Source of the DNA: JADJEK01 sp052034255
GTDB taxonomy: Bacteria; Planctomycetota; B15-G4; JADJEK01
DNA length: 64,000 nt
NCBI GenBank assembly: GCA_052034255.1
Contig: JBPOIU010000063.1
Location: 1 to 64,000 of the forward strand
Direction: 5' to 3'
Both the position numbers and the translations under genes were made by a program. How positions within the stretch are numbered: position 1 is the stretch's first letter; each line of letters begins with the position of its first letter. This document shows, in pieces, positions 26,201 to 33,605 of the stretch. The notes beneath the pieces were generated by a model. That model was not told the origin of the DNA. It saw nothing but the letters and a program-made list of their open reading frames with translations, and searched no databases.

Positions 26201-28376
26201 GCTTCGTCCCGCGCGCGTAGAACTTCAGGTGATACGGGACCTCTTCTTCGAGGGGCAGTCCTTCCTCGGCGAAGTCGAGCCGGATCTCGGCCATTTGCGT
26301 CGGCGACTCCGCGGCGGGCGCGCCGCCGACCGTGCCGGTCCCGAGGTCCGGGAGATCCGGGACGGTCGCATCGGCGACACGGAAGTACAGCTTGCCGCCG
26401 GACACGTACGCGAAGATGCGGTTCGAGATCTCGGTCTCACCCGTGTCGAACAGATAGGTTTCGGCGCCGCCGGCTCCCTCGCCGGGTGTCCAGACCATTT
26501 CGAACTCGAACGGCTGCACCCAGTCGCGGTCGTTCAGCAAGTTCACGAGTTCGTCGTCGACGGGGAACGACAGCGCACCGAGCTTGTCGACACGCCACCC
26601 ATCGGCGTGGTCGGCGTCGAATCGCGTGCGATCCCCGACGAACTCGTCGAAATGGATCGCGCGGTCTCCGGCCAACGCCGTGGCGTCCCGCCGATTGTCG
26701 ATGCGCACCGGCGCGAGGCGCGCGAATGGCTCGTCCTCGGATTCCTCGTCTTCGCGCAGCGGATAGCGCTGCCGCTTCGAGTACGGAATCACCGGCAACG
26801 GCGGCTGGTTGAACCGATCGAACCCGAGCGTATTGCGCGGGAACGTCCACCAGAACTTGCCCTCGCGGGACAGGCGAATCGCTTCGTCGAAGTCCATCTG
26901 CGACGACCACAACGTCGTCTGTGCGCCTGACGGCCGAGCCTCGACCACGTCGAGCGCGAACATGCGCGTCGCTTCGCGGCCGGCGCGGTAGTTCTCGCTG
27001 ACGGCCGACGCGATCTCGAAGATGCCGTAGCTGCGATAGGCGAATGGCGCCGTCGAGACCGCGAGGCTCGTGTCCGAGGCGTTCAACGCGTTGATCAGGA
27101 TCGCCTGGCGGTCCTGTTCGGTGAGGGCCCCGCTCTTTTCCATTTCGCCGAGCAGCTCGTCGAGGCCTCGATCCGCCGCGATCGGTCGCGCCTTCAGGAT
27201 GCGATCGGCGACCGTCTCGGCTTTCATCGAGTCGATCCGGGTTTCCGATCCGGCGAGCCGCAGGCCTTCCAGCAGCGCGATCAGGACTTCGCGCGAGCAC
27301 GCGTTGACGTTCACGGGAGCGCGCGCGAGCCCGGACACCACGGCGTCGTCCGCGGCGTAGTCGTTGCGCACCGGTTCTTGCAGCGTGATGCGGACTTGGT
27401 CGCGCCCCGACTCCTCGGCCGCGACGACCAGGTTCCACTCCTGCTTCTTCGGATCCCGCGTGTCGCGGATACGCACGACCGTGCCCGGCCCCAGATTGCG
27501 GCCGCCGTTGACGTAGATCTCCGGAGTTTCGTCGTTCGGACCGAACGCGAACATCGCGCGCGCGCCGCCGATGAACGGCCCACCGCCCGGAAGCGCGGCG
27601 AACGTCGTCAGATCGTTCTCGAGCGACTCGAGCTCCGCGGTCGTGAACACGTCTTCGCCGAGCCGCGCGATGTCCTTCAGCGCCAGCACGTTCGCGAAAC
27701 CCGTGAACCCGTCCTGCACGCTCTTCCACGGATACACGATGGCGAGGATCACGCGGTACGGCACCACCGGCGCACCCATGCCGTGCGCCGTCGGCACGCG
27801 GCTTTGCAGCACCGTCGTGTCGAATCCGCGCGTCAGGCCGCTCAGCGTCGAACCGGTCTTCGACTTGTACGCGACGAGTTCGCCCTCGACCCACACGATG
27901 CCGGCGTCGGGCAGACCGTCGCCGGAGCTCACGCGCAGCTCGTTCGCCTCGTCGGCCTCGATCGGGCTCGCGACGAACGCGGCTCCGATGCGATTGCCGA
28001 GCAAGAACGGTGAGCAGTGGTTGACGTCGATCTTGCCCTGAGCATCGTCGGCGCGCGCCGACCAGATGCTGCCGGTCGGATCGTTGACGTTCTTCGAATA
28101 CGCCTTCAGGTCGAGTCGCACCGTGAGTTCATCGGGGCCGTCCCAATGCGGCGTCGGATCGATCGACGGATCGGATTGCGCGAGTTGTTCGGCAGCGACG
28201 CGAGCGGTCGATCGCACACCTTCCACAGCGCGGTTGTTGTACGCGAGCAGCGCCGCCGCGCGGTCCTGGTTGCGCATCGACAGCGCGAACGGCGTTGCGA
28301 TCACGGCCAGGGACACCAGCACCAAGATGACCGCGATCAACGCGATCGCACGCTCATGGGTTCGGGCCGGTGTCAT
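23232..28376 (-). CDS. Giant GspK-like minor pseudopilin (1714 residues) with LamG-like and repeat domains
   Basis: The N-terminus (residues 1-33: ERAIALIAVILVLVSLAVIA) is the GspK-type prepilin segment without Glu at +5. GspK-like helical elements follow: GKIDVNHCSPFLL (115-127) and APVNVNACSREVLIALL (353-369), the latter typical of the helix-hairpin-helix that lets GspK cap the pseudopilus tip. Usual GspK proteins are about 300-350 residues. Here about 1200 more follow: a LamG-like jelly roll at about 570-750 (ending LFVDGVPRGRRAF), and at least six copies of a beta repeat with E-[LVW]-[IV]-x-Y and RG..GT..H. It overlaps both neighbours by 4 nt. A tip adhesin or cargo-binding subunit is inferred. 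Confidence 0.85.
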   Translation of the reverse strand: MTPARTHERAIALIAVILVLVSLAVIATPFALSMRNQDRAAALLAYNNRAVEGVRSTARVAAEQLAQSDPSIDPTPHWDGPDELTVRLDLKAYSKNVNDPTGSIWSARADDAQGKIDVNHCSPFLLGNRIGAAFVASPIEADEANELRVSSGDGLPDAGIVWVEGELVAYKSKTGSTLSGLTRGFDTTVLQSRVPTAHGMGAPVVPYRVILAIVYPWKSVQDGFTGFANVLALKDIARLGEDVFTTAELESLENDLTTFAALPGGGPFIGGARAMFAFGPNDETPEIYVNGGRNLGPGTVVRIRDTRDPKKQEWNLVVAAEESGRDQVRITLQEPVRNDYAADDAVVSGLARAPVNVNACSREVLIALLEGLRLAGSETRIDSMKAETVADRILKARPIAADRGLDELLGEMEKSGALTEQDRQAILINALNASDTSLAVSTAPFAYRSYGIFEIASAVSENYRAGREATRMFALDVVEARPSGAQTTLWSSQMDFDEAIRLSREGKFWWTFPRNTLGFDRFNQPPLPVIPYSKRQRYPLREDEESEDEPFARLAPVRIDNRRDATALAGDRAIHFDEFVGDRTRFDADHADGWRVDKLGALSFPVDDELVNLLNDRDWVQPFEFEMVWTPGEGAGGAETYLFDTGETEISNRIFAYVSGGKLYFRVADATVPDLPDLGTGTVGGAPAAESPTQMAEIRLDFAEEGLPLEEEVPYHLKFYARGTKPSDMALFVDGVPRGRRAFQTRLKQDLDAPTTPGALSNVAGYTPGQNVTIKVEDARAFPSYGVLRIGRELIEYTSRTDDSFMVSSTTSGAGFGGRLRRDSRAEKHYESEAVELYGYAAVLLSRIIPKGDQPLGSEIGSLGIAMVDPKSNAISKPINLQLENVPQGAPPSIQIAEGMDETVTEIPLAPVVKPKPNGSSAGGSPLEGVFQKQGGFALIVSAAGPPPSNGGNSQIQLGPGIEIDIGYSRAGKTPKGAIIGLGEVIRYSAFDGTRLTGVQRAPAALNGTKWSPQSNLKSTGTSSEVDQMATTPHVHVYRWMLMPPNASGHDPYQPIFVVPISIGAGGNVDLAKDDKFAVPEKMDTAGGNKPIVVGGNQGALTPGTRPELVQIGLSGSGAGKTEWVRYDTIGDGYFVRDNPIRLRRVIEILGRYMTEKYTAKSGNVPKGEDLARALNYEEISATENDKEKIATAANLPATLLNDGVLAFRGVLGTKAQEHAQNERIIPVFRTHRRNEVYTGRPGARDFVTSIDPKSGAREQHRVNWAYCDDDVEGWFGSACHVAFEEGTSGTFESNFYQMFSEVDPSSADAAINALSNLNIESRDVTRILKFPSGELPTQVGEQIYFGADFQGSPSPAPATIDELEFFSPQTPAAELPRHPRFILSRDDGLEKNKLYLERDELRYNLWSRGGAAVEAIDPTANLPQDGFVILVDDELIAIRQVDLINDEEAELTVAENGRGWLGTPIQYHPEGCSVREMTFLRVSRLDRNMTEQSDRIEIADPVDFPMRGTVLIGKELIGYSRIEGNRLIMASWRDPDTKAESGLLRGRFGTTPNSHQQDGLVYVFPARYEDRWHPRADDPELGYLGLRVQGRGAFFREVTWESTGGSKLADLVVQARVGGRGSFTDDPATSKDVFQFDTPATQDARNLLLRQGDELELRVFTRFHDGAYDTSVLDPDPPRLRGGNNDWKKAPRLTAVGVEWIAGPAGIRHEEWR
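23679..27896 (-). repeat. Six dispersed copies of a beta-rich protein repeat inside the GspK-like gene
   Basis: The copies lie at about residues 161-207 (GELVAY...LTRGFDTT...HGMG), 788-840 (RELIEYTSR), 979-1006 (GEVIRYSAFDGTRLTGVQR), 1121-1230 (EWVRYDTI, interrupted, then FRGVLGTKAQEHA), 1430-1478 (DELIAIRQ...GRGWLGT...H) and 1511-1566 (KELIGYSRIEGNRL...LRGRFGTTPNSHQ). The consensus is E-[LV]-I-x-Y-x(4-6)-G-x-L-x(3-5)-RG-x2-GT-x(4-6)-H-x2-G. The copies are spread over the protein and diverged, not tandem. Confidence 0.65.
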
Positions 28377-29386
28377 TGGATCTCTCCGAGCAGGCTCACC
28401 GTGACCTCGCGCGTGCGCGATTCCTCGTCGTAGATCAACTGGATCGTCACTGGTTTGGTGTGGAACCTCGAATCGAGGCGCCCACGCGCATCGAACCAGA
28501 CGTCACCTGCCGCGGCGAAACGCACGCCTTCCGGCAATGGCGGGGCCTGCTGCGTCACGTACGTCCCGATCTTCAGTTCGTCGATGGCGCCGACGAACGC
28601 GGGCCGCACCGACCCGACCAGGATCTCCGCGTCCGTCTCCGGCACCGGTTTGCGCCGTTCTTGGTCGTCGATCGACGCGACCTCGACGCCGTTTTGCCAC
28701 AGCTTCATCGAACGGCCGTCGTGCGTCAGCCCGACGCGCACCCAGCGATCGACCGGGAGGGGTTCTTTCGAGTCGAGGACGAGCGGCTCCGGTGTCTCGC
28801 CCGAGGTGCGGCCGGACACCATGACGCTGCCCTTCAGCGCGCGCCCCGGCCCGATCGCGAGCACGAATGCTTCACCTTTCGAGACGATGCGTCCGCTCGC
28901 TTCCTTGCCGACACGGATGAACAGTTCGATGCGCAACCCGGTGACGAAATCGAACGCCGGTCCGCGACCGAGCCGCACGGTTCCCGGATCCGTGGGTGGA
29001 AACACCACGCAGTTCCCGATCGCGCCGCCGGGCTGCACGGACGCGCCGCCGTCGAGCCGCGCGTTCACCGGCCATCCGCGTCCGTCCTCGGTCTCGAAAT
29101 GCCAATCGCCGACCGCGACGATCCCCGACGCCGCGATGACGTTCTGCTCCGCGTCCAACGTGACGCGCGACGTCACGCTCTGCTCGAGAGCGAACAGGCG
29201 CGCGGAGCGGAGTGCGTCCTTCACTTGCGCGACCGCCATCGCGCGGCCGGGGTTCAACTTGCGAAACGCGCCGACGCCGATGCCCATCAGCACCGACAGC
29301 AGTGCGAGCACCGTCAAGAGTTCGAGCAGCGTGAACCCGCGCCGAGCGCGCCGACCGTCATGTTTCCGTCCCAGCGCTCGATGCAC
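28373..29386 (-). CDS. GspH-like pseudopilin carrying a LamG/concanavalin-type domain
   Basis: This 337-residue protein has a prepilin leader ending ARRG, then FTLLELLTVLALLSVLMGIGV with Glu at +5. The next segment (SARLFALEQSVTSRVTLD) is the GspH/FimT type. Residues about 80-300 are an added jelly-roll domain of the LamG_3/concanavalin type: DFVTGLRIELFIRV, DRWVRVGLTHDGRSMKLWQNGVEV, then FVGAIDELKIG, the last strand being very characteristic. The GspH C-terminal beta part resumes after about 300. The start is GTG at 29386 with GAGGG upstream. It overlaps the GspK-like gene by 4 nt. Such a sugar- or surface-binding insert in a minor pseudopilin is unusual. Confidence 0.85.
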   Translation of the reverse strand: MHRALGRKHDGRRARRGFTLLELLTVLALLSVLMGIGVGAFRKLNPGRAMAVAQVKDALRSARLFALEQSVTSRVTLDAEQNVIAASGIVAVGDWHFETEDGRGWPVNARLDGGASVQPGGAIGNCVVFPPTDPGTVRLGRGPAFDFVTGLRIELFIRVGKEASGRIVSKGEAFVLAIGPGRALKGSVMVSGRTSGETPEPLVLDSKEPLPVDRWVRVGLTHDGRSMKLWQNGVEVASIDDQERRKPVPETDAEILVGSVRPAFVGAIDELKIGTYVTQQAPPLPEGVRFAAAGDVWFDARGRLDSRFHTKPVTIQLIYDEESRTREVTVSLLGEIQ

Positions 29387-29410
29387 AGTGGTCCCTCACT
29401 CAGGGGCGGG

Positions 29411-30031
29411 TCAACGGTAGGAGCAGATGTCGTCGTCGGTGTCGAACTTCCCGTCCGCACCGGCCGATCGCAGCTGGTAGCTGTCCATCGCCCAATAGCT
29501 CGCGGTGTTGGGGTCTTTCTCGGCTTTCACCTGGACCGTCACGACCTCGAAGGTCTGCGCATCGGTGAAGTCGTACTCGTGTTCGCGCTCGTACGCATCG
29601 CGCCGGATGTAGACGATGGGGTTCTCCCACGCATCGACGACCTCTTGCAGCGCGTTGTTGCCGAACGTCGTGATGTTGACGTCCGCGGTGTCGTCCTCGA
29701 GGTTGCGCAGGTCGGCCTGGTTCGGCTTGTTCGAGCCGTCGTAGCGCTTGTCGAAAAACGCCAGCACGAGGGCCTCGCAGCCCTCGTTGGTCTTGTTCTT
29801 CGCCTTCACGCCGAGGCTCGCCAGTTCGCACGGCGGGTAGTCCCCCATCGTGTTGCGGTACTGCTCGAGCATGACCTTCAGCGACTCGATCTGCGCCGAC
29901 GTCTTCGTCTCCTGCCCGCGCTTGCCGAACTCGGAGACCTTGACCGCGACCATCGCGAGCAGGCCAGCCAGGATCGCCAATACGACCAAGATCTCGATCA
30001 ACGTGAACGCGCGACGGGTAGTGCAACGCAT
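29411..30031 (-). CDS. gspG: GspG-like major pseudopilin
   Basis: This 206-residue major pseudopilin has a very short leader (MRCTTRRA) with Ala, not Gly, before FTLIEILVVLAILAGLLAMV. The GspG core follows: KVMLEQYRNTMGDYPP (about 50-68), DAWENPIVYI (about 134-143), and the C-terminal calcium-loop region LRSAGADGKFDTDDD (about 188-202). It forms the bulk of the pseudopilus in type II secretion-like machines. The -1 Ala in place of Gly is tolerated in some systems but may slow processing. A promoter with its TANNNT box 7 nt before the ATG precedes it. Confidence 0.93.
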   Translation of the reverse strand: MRCTTRRAFTLIEILVVLAILAGLLAMVAVKVSEFGKRGQETKTSAQIESLKVMLEQYRNTMGDYPPCELASLGVKAKNKTNEGCEALVLAFFDKRYDGSNKPNQADLRNLEDDTADVNITTFGNNALQEVVDAWENPIVYIRRDAYEREHEYDFTDAQTFEVVTVQVKAEKDPNTASYWAMDSYQLRSAGADGKFDTDDDICSYR

Positions 30032-30038
30032 GCGACAG

Positions 30039-30067
30039 ACTCTATCGGACCGACAACCTGGTTGTAA
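30039..30067 (-). promoter_or_regulatory. gspG: Internal promoter directly at the gspG start codon
   Basis: On the minus strand TTACAA (30067-30062) and TAGAGT (30044-30039) are 17 bp apart, and only 7 nt separate the -10 from the ATG at 30031. No ribosome-binding site is visible. The transcript would begin at or one base before the ATG, that is, be leaderless. Confidence 0.5.
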
Positions 30068-30138
30068 CTGGGGCTTTACGACGACGGCGCCGGTTCACCC
30101 GGCGGCAGCAACGCGAGTTCGACCCCGCTCGAATCGGA

Positions 30139-32829
30139 TCAGTTGTTGCGGTAACGGACGACCCGAGCGTAACCCGTGCTGGCATCGACGCTCTGGCGCT
30201 CTTTCGCCGTGGCGAACATCGACAGCTGGAACGGCTTCGTGCCCGGCTTCTTCAATCCCGGCACTTCGACGTCCGTGGCGATCGTCCGCTCGTCCAGCTT
30301 CACGTTGAACACGCCCTTGTCGCGGTTCACGAACTCGATCGTGAATCGAGCGGGTGTTTGCGCGGCGATCTTGACCCCAGGGATCGTCTCCCAATTCTTC
30401 AGGACCTGTTTCACGCTGTCCTGCGTCAGCAACCGCACGGAGCCGTCCGCGAACCGGGCGACCGCGATCAGCGCGCCGGGCTCGAGTTCCTGGCCTCCAG
30501 CGCCCGACGGACGCTCGAGATACAGGGCGAGGCCGATGGCGCCTTCGTTCTTCGGGCCGCTCGTCAGCTCGCCGTCGAACTGGACCAGCGTCTTGCCTTC
30601 GGCGTAGCGACGCAGTTCGGTCCACCGATCGGAGTCGCCCGCACGCTGCACGCCCTCGATCGCCACGCGACCGCTCGCGGGCGGCTTCAAAGCGGGTCCG
30701 AACGACTCACGCAGGTCCCAACCGTTCTTGATCTGGGTGCGATCGAACACGTCGACCCACTGTTCCTTCGCCATGTGGTCGCTGATCGACTTCTGATAGC
30801 GATCCGCATACACGGAGAAGGGGTTCGTCTCGTCCGCCGCGGCGGCGCGCGCCTCGGCGAACCGCTGCAGCGCGACGTCGGCTTCACCGGTCCGGTAAAG
30901 GCACCACGCGGCGCCCGCCAACGCGGACGGTCGATCATTGCCCGCGCGCTCGAACGCGACACGCGCGTCGGCCGCGCGCTGCTGGCGCACGAGCGACATG
31001 CCGAGCATGGTCTGGATCTCCGCGTTGACCGGTTCCCGCTTCAGCGACTCGGAGAAGTACTCCTCCGCGGTTTCCGGCCGATCGACCAACAGCATCGCGT
31101 AGCCGAGCTCGTTCAACACGTCGGTGTATCGACCGTGTTCCTTCAGCGAGCGCATGAGCCACGTCGTCGCCTGTTCGAGGTCCCCGCGACGGCGCGCGTT
31201 GCGACCGGCGCGATAGAGCGCGAACGGGTCATTCGGGTCCATTTCGAGCGCACGGGCGAATGCGTCCGCCGCGCGCTCGTCGTCACCGAGGGCTTCGTCG
31301 AGGATGCCGATACCACACGTCGGCGACGAAGCCGACAGCGGTGCGAGGTCGGCCGCTTCGAGGTAGCGGCTGCGCGACTCGGCGACGGCTTCGGGCGTCG
31401 GTGTGACGGCGAGCGCCACGGCGAGGTTGTAGACAGCCTCGGCGGAATTCGGATCGAGCGACAGCGCCGTGCGCAACGGCTCGATCGCATCCTGGGGCTT
31501 CCCCATCGCCAGCGCGAGCGCGCCCTTCACGATCGACAACTCCGCCGACGTTACGTCGAGCGCTTCCGCGCGCTTCAAGGCGCGCTCGGCCTCGGCCTTG
31601 TCGTCGCGCACGAGGTGTGCGCGCGCCATGTCGACCAGCACGGCCGTCTTGTCGGCCGCGCCGATGCTGCCGGATTGCAGCGCGCGATCGAATGCGGCTG
31701 CCGCAGCGGCTGCGTCGCCATCGTCGAGCAGGGTCCGTCCGAGCACGGTCCACGCGAGGTGATCGTTGGGGTTCTTCTCGGTGGCGGCGACCAACACGTC
31801 GTGTGCGGCGGCCTTCAGGCCGAGCTGCCTCAAGCGCACGCCGCGTCGCATCATCAGGTACGAAGTTTCGATGCCCTTCGCCTTGGCTTCGTCGAGGACG
31901 GCGAGCTCTCCTTCCTCGTCGTAACCGTACTCGCGGACCATCGCGAGCAACTCGTACGCTTCGGCGAGCCCGGGGTCGAACGACAGCGCCGAGCGCACGA
32001 ACTGCTCCGCGGCGACCAAGGCGCTGGCGCGATCCTCGTCGACCCAGGTCAAGCAAGTGCGCGCGGATTGCAGCTGCGTCTTCACGTTGCTGACCGCGGG
32101 CTTCGTCTCGCGCCACAACAGTTTGCCGCGCGTCGCGACCGTGTCGGCGAAGCCGAAACCCTGCTGATACACGCCGCCGTTTTCGAGATCGGCACGCGCA
32201 AACGTCGTCTTCACCGTGCGCTTGCCCGACTTCGGGTCGATGCCTTGGAACTCGATCGCTTCGGCCGTCTTGTCGAGGAGGCCGACGCGGTCCTTGTTCA
32301 ACACCAAGCCCCACAGCCGTGACTGACCGGAGCGCTTCACCCAGTCGTACACCTTCTCGAGGCTCGCGACGTCGCCGCTCGCGGCAGCGCCCGCCGCAGA
32401 TCCGGCCGTGCCGCCGCCCGCGGACTCGAAACGTCCTTCATCGGCGGGTGCTCCTTCGTCGGCCGGAGCAGCCAGTGCGGCCGGCAATGAGCCGTGCCGA
32501 TGGACCGCCGACTTCTCGGGCTCCGCCGTCGGCAATGGCAAGGGACCCAGAGCGACGATCTCAGGCAGCGGCGGCGGATCCAGCACCAGCGGCGGCAGCT
32601 CGGTCCACTCGCGCGGCGGTTGGAACACGTCGCGACCGGAGGGATCGGGCCGCGCATCTTCGGAGCGCGTGAACACGATCTCGGGCACGTTCGGCGCCGC
32701 AACGACGTCGACCGACTTGCCCTTCGGAATGGGCCGCGACTGGTAGCCGTCGGTGGCTTGCATGGCGAGCGCCGTGCCGGCGATCACCAGCGTGCCGAGG
32801 AATAGGATCTGCTCACGCTTCAGACTCAT
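30139..32829 (-). CDS. Membrane-anchored TPR protein with C-terminal beta-sandwich, in the PilP/GspC slot
   Basis: This 896-residue protein has one N-terminal membrane helix at about 8-25 and a Pro-rich segment at about 50-105 (GRDVFQPPREW, LPPLVLDPPPLPEI), reminiscent of the stretch after the membrane helix in PilP/GspC. Many TPR units cover about 265-680 (for example AWTVLGRTLLDDGDAAAAAAAF and AVYNLAVALAV). A final beta-rich domain at about 700-896 looks like a concanavalin/keto-disaccharide-hydrolase-type jelly roll (NEGAIGLALYLERPS, ARFTIEFVNRDKGVFNVKLD). It overlaps the PilO-like stop by 4 nt. It may replace GspC/PilP as the periplasmic connector. That role is inferred from position only. 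Confidence 0.75.
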   Translation of the reverse strand: MSLKREQILFLGTLVIAGTALAMQATDGYQSRPIPKGKSVDVVAAPNVPEIVFTRSEDARPDPSGRDVFQPPREWTELPPLVLDPPPLPEIVALGPLPLPTAEPEKSAVHRHGSLPAALAAPADEGAPADEGRFESAGGGTAGSAAGAAASGDVASLEKVYDWVKRSGQSRLWGLVLNKDRVGLLDKTAEAIEFQGIDPKSGKRTVKTTFARADLENGGVYQQGFGFADTVATRGKLLWRETKPAVSNVKTQLQSARTCLTWVDEDRASALVAAEQFVRSALSFDPGLAEAYELLAMVREYGYDEEGELAVLDEAKAKGIETSYLMMRRGVRLRQLGLKAAAHDVLVAATEKNPNDHLAWTVLGRTLLDDGDAAAAAAAFDRALQSGSIGAADKTAVLVDMARAHLVRDDKAEAERALKRAEALDVTSAELSIVKGALALAMGKPQDAIEPLRTALSLDPNSAEAVYNLAVALAVTPTPEAVAESRSRYLEAADLAPLSASSPTCGIGILDEALGDDERAADAFARALEMDPNDPFALYRAGRNARRRGDLEQATTWLMRSLKEHGRYTDVLNELGYAMLLVDRPETAEEYFSESLKREPVNAEIQTMLGMSLVRQQRAADARVAFERAGNDRPSALAGAAWCLYRTGEADVALQRFAEARAAAADETNPFSVYADRYQKSISDHMAKEQWVDVFDRTQIKNGWDLRESFGPALKPPASGRVAIEGVQRAGDSDRWTELRRYAEGKTLVQFDGELTSGPKNEGAIGLALYLERPSGAGGQELEPGALIAVARFADGSVRLLTQDSVKQVLKNWETIPGVKIAAQTPARFTIEFVNRDKGVFNVKLDERTIATDVEVPGLKKPGTKPFQLSMFATAKERQSVDASTGYARVVRYRNN

Positions 32830-33605
32830 GCGCGCGACCCCGCTTCATCCGCGTCGGCTTCGAAGATCAACGCCGAGACCGTCAACTGCATGGTGGCGAA
32901 CCCGTTCGCTTTCTTCTTGTCGACCTCGATGTTCGCATCCTCGATCGACAAGAACTGTTCCTGGTCGCGCACGATCAGCGACACGAGCTCCGACAGTGCG
33001 GACGGCGTTCCACTGATCTTGAACTTGACCGTCAGCGTCTCCGCGAGCTGGCGCTTGTCCTTCGTCTTCTTGCCGCGCGCGTCGATGATCTCGATCGAAT
33101 CGACCGCCCGCACGTCGGCCAGGATCGCCGATTCGACGACCTCTTGGACGACGTTCAGACCGAGCAGGTAACGCTGGATCGCCTCGCGGCCGGCGGGCGT
33201 GAACGGCGGTAGGCCGAGCGACTCGTCGACGCGGATGTTGCCGCGCGCCGCGACGTCGACCAGCGCCTCGGTGGCCTGCGAGCGGATCTCGGTGAAGCGC
33301 AAGTCGGGAGTCTTGTCGTTCTTGTCGAGCAGGTAGCGCGCGTCCGGCTTGAAGCGCATGCGCTCCGTGAGCTCGCCGAGCCGCTCGCCATACTTCGTCG
33401 TCGCGCCGAGCACGGCGCTGAGTTCGCTCTTCTGGACGGTGTCGGCCTTGTTGAGTTTCTGCAGCCGCGCTGTGGCCCCGCCCACCGCCGCATCCGCATT
33501 CCACACGGTGCCGATCACGACCTTGCCGACGATGAGCACGAGCAACCCGGCGCCGACGCCGAGGATGAAACGGCGATGGTTTTGCCAAGCGTCGTTCAGA
33601 TCCAT
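32826..33605 (-). CDS. pilO: PilO/GspM-like inner-membrane assembly protein
   Basis: This 259-residue protein has one membrane helix at about 15-33 (FILGVGAGLLVLIVGKVVI). A periplasmic coiled-coil segment (about 40-90) and a ferredoxin-like C-terminal half (about 165-250, LAETLTVKFKISGTPSALSELVSLI) follow. This is the PilO/GspM layout. With the PilM-PilN fusion upstream it should form the inner-membrane platform of the pseudopilus machine. The start ATG at 33605 overlaps the upstream stop as TGATG; a GTG one codon earlier is also in frame. Confidence 0.8.
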   Translation of the reverse strand: MDLNDAWQNHRRFILGVGAGLLVLIVGKVVIGTVWNADAAVGGATARLQKLNKADTVQKSELSAVLGATTKYGERLGELTERMRFKPDARYLLDKNDKTPDLRFTEIRSQATEALVDVAARGNIRVDESLGLPPFTPAGREAIQRYLLGLNVVQEVVESAILADVRAVDSIEIIDARGKKTKDKRQLAETLTVKFKISGTPSALSELVSLIVRDQEQFLSIEDANIEVDKKKANGFATMQLTVSALIFEADADEAGSRA

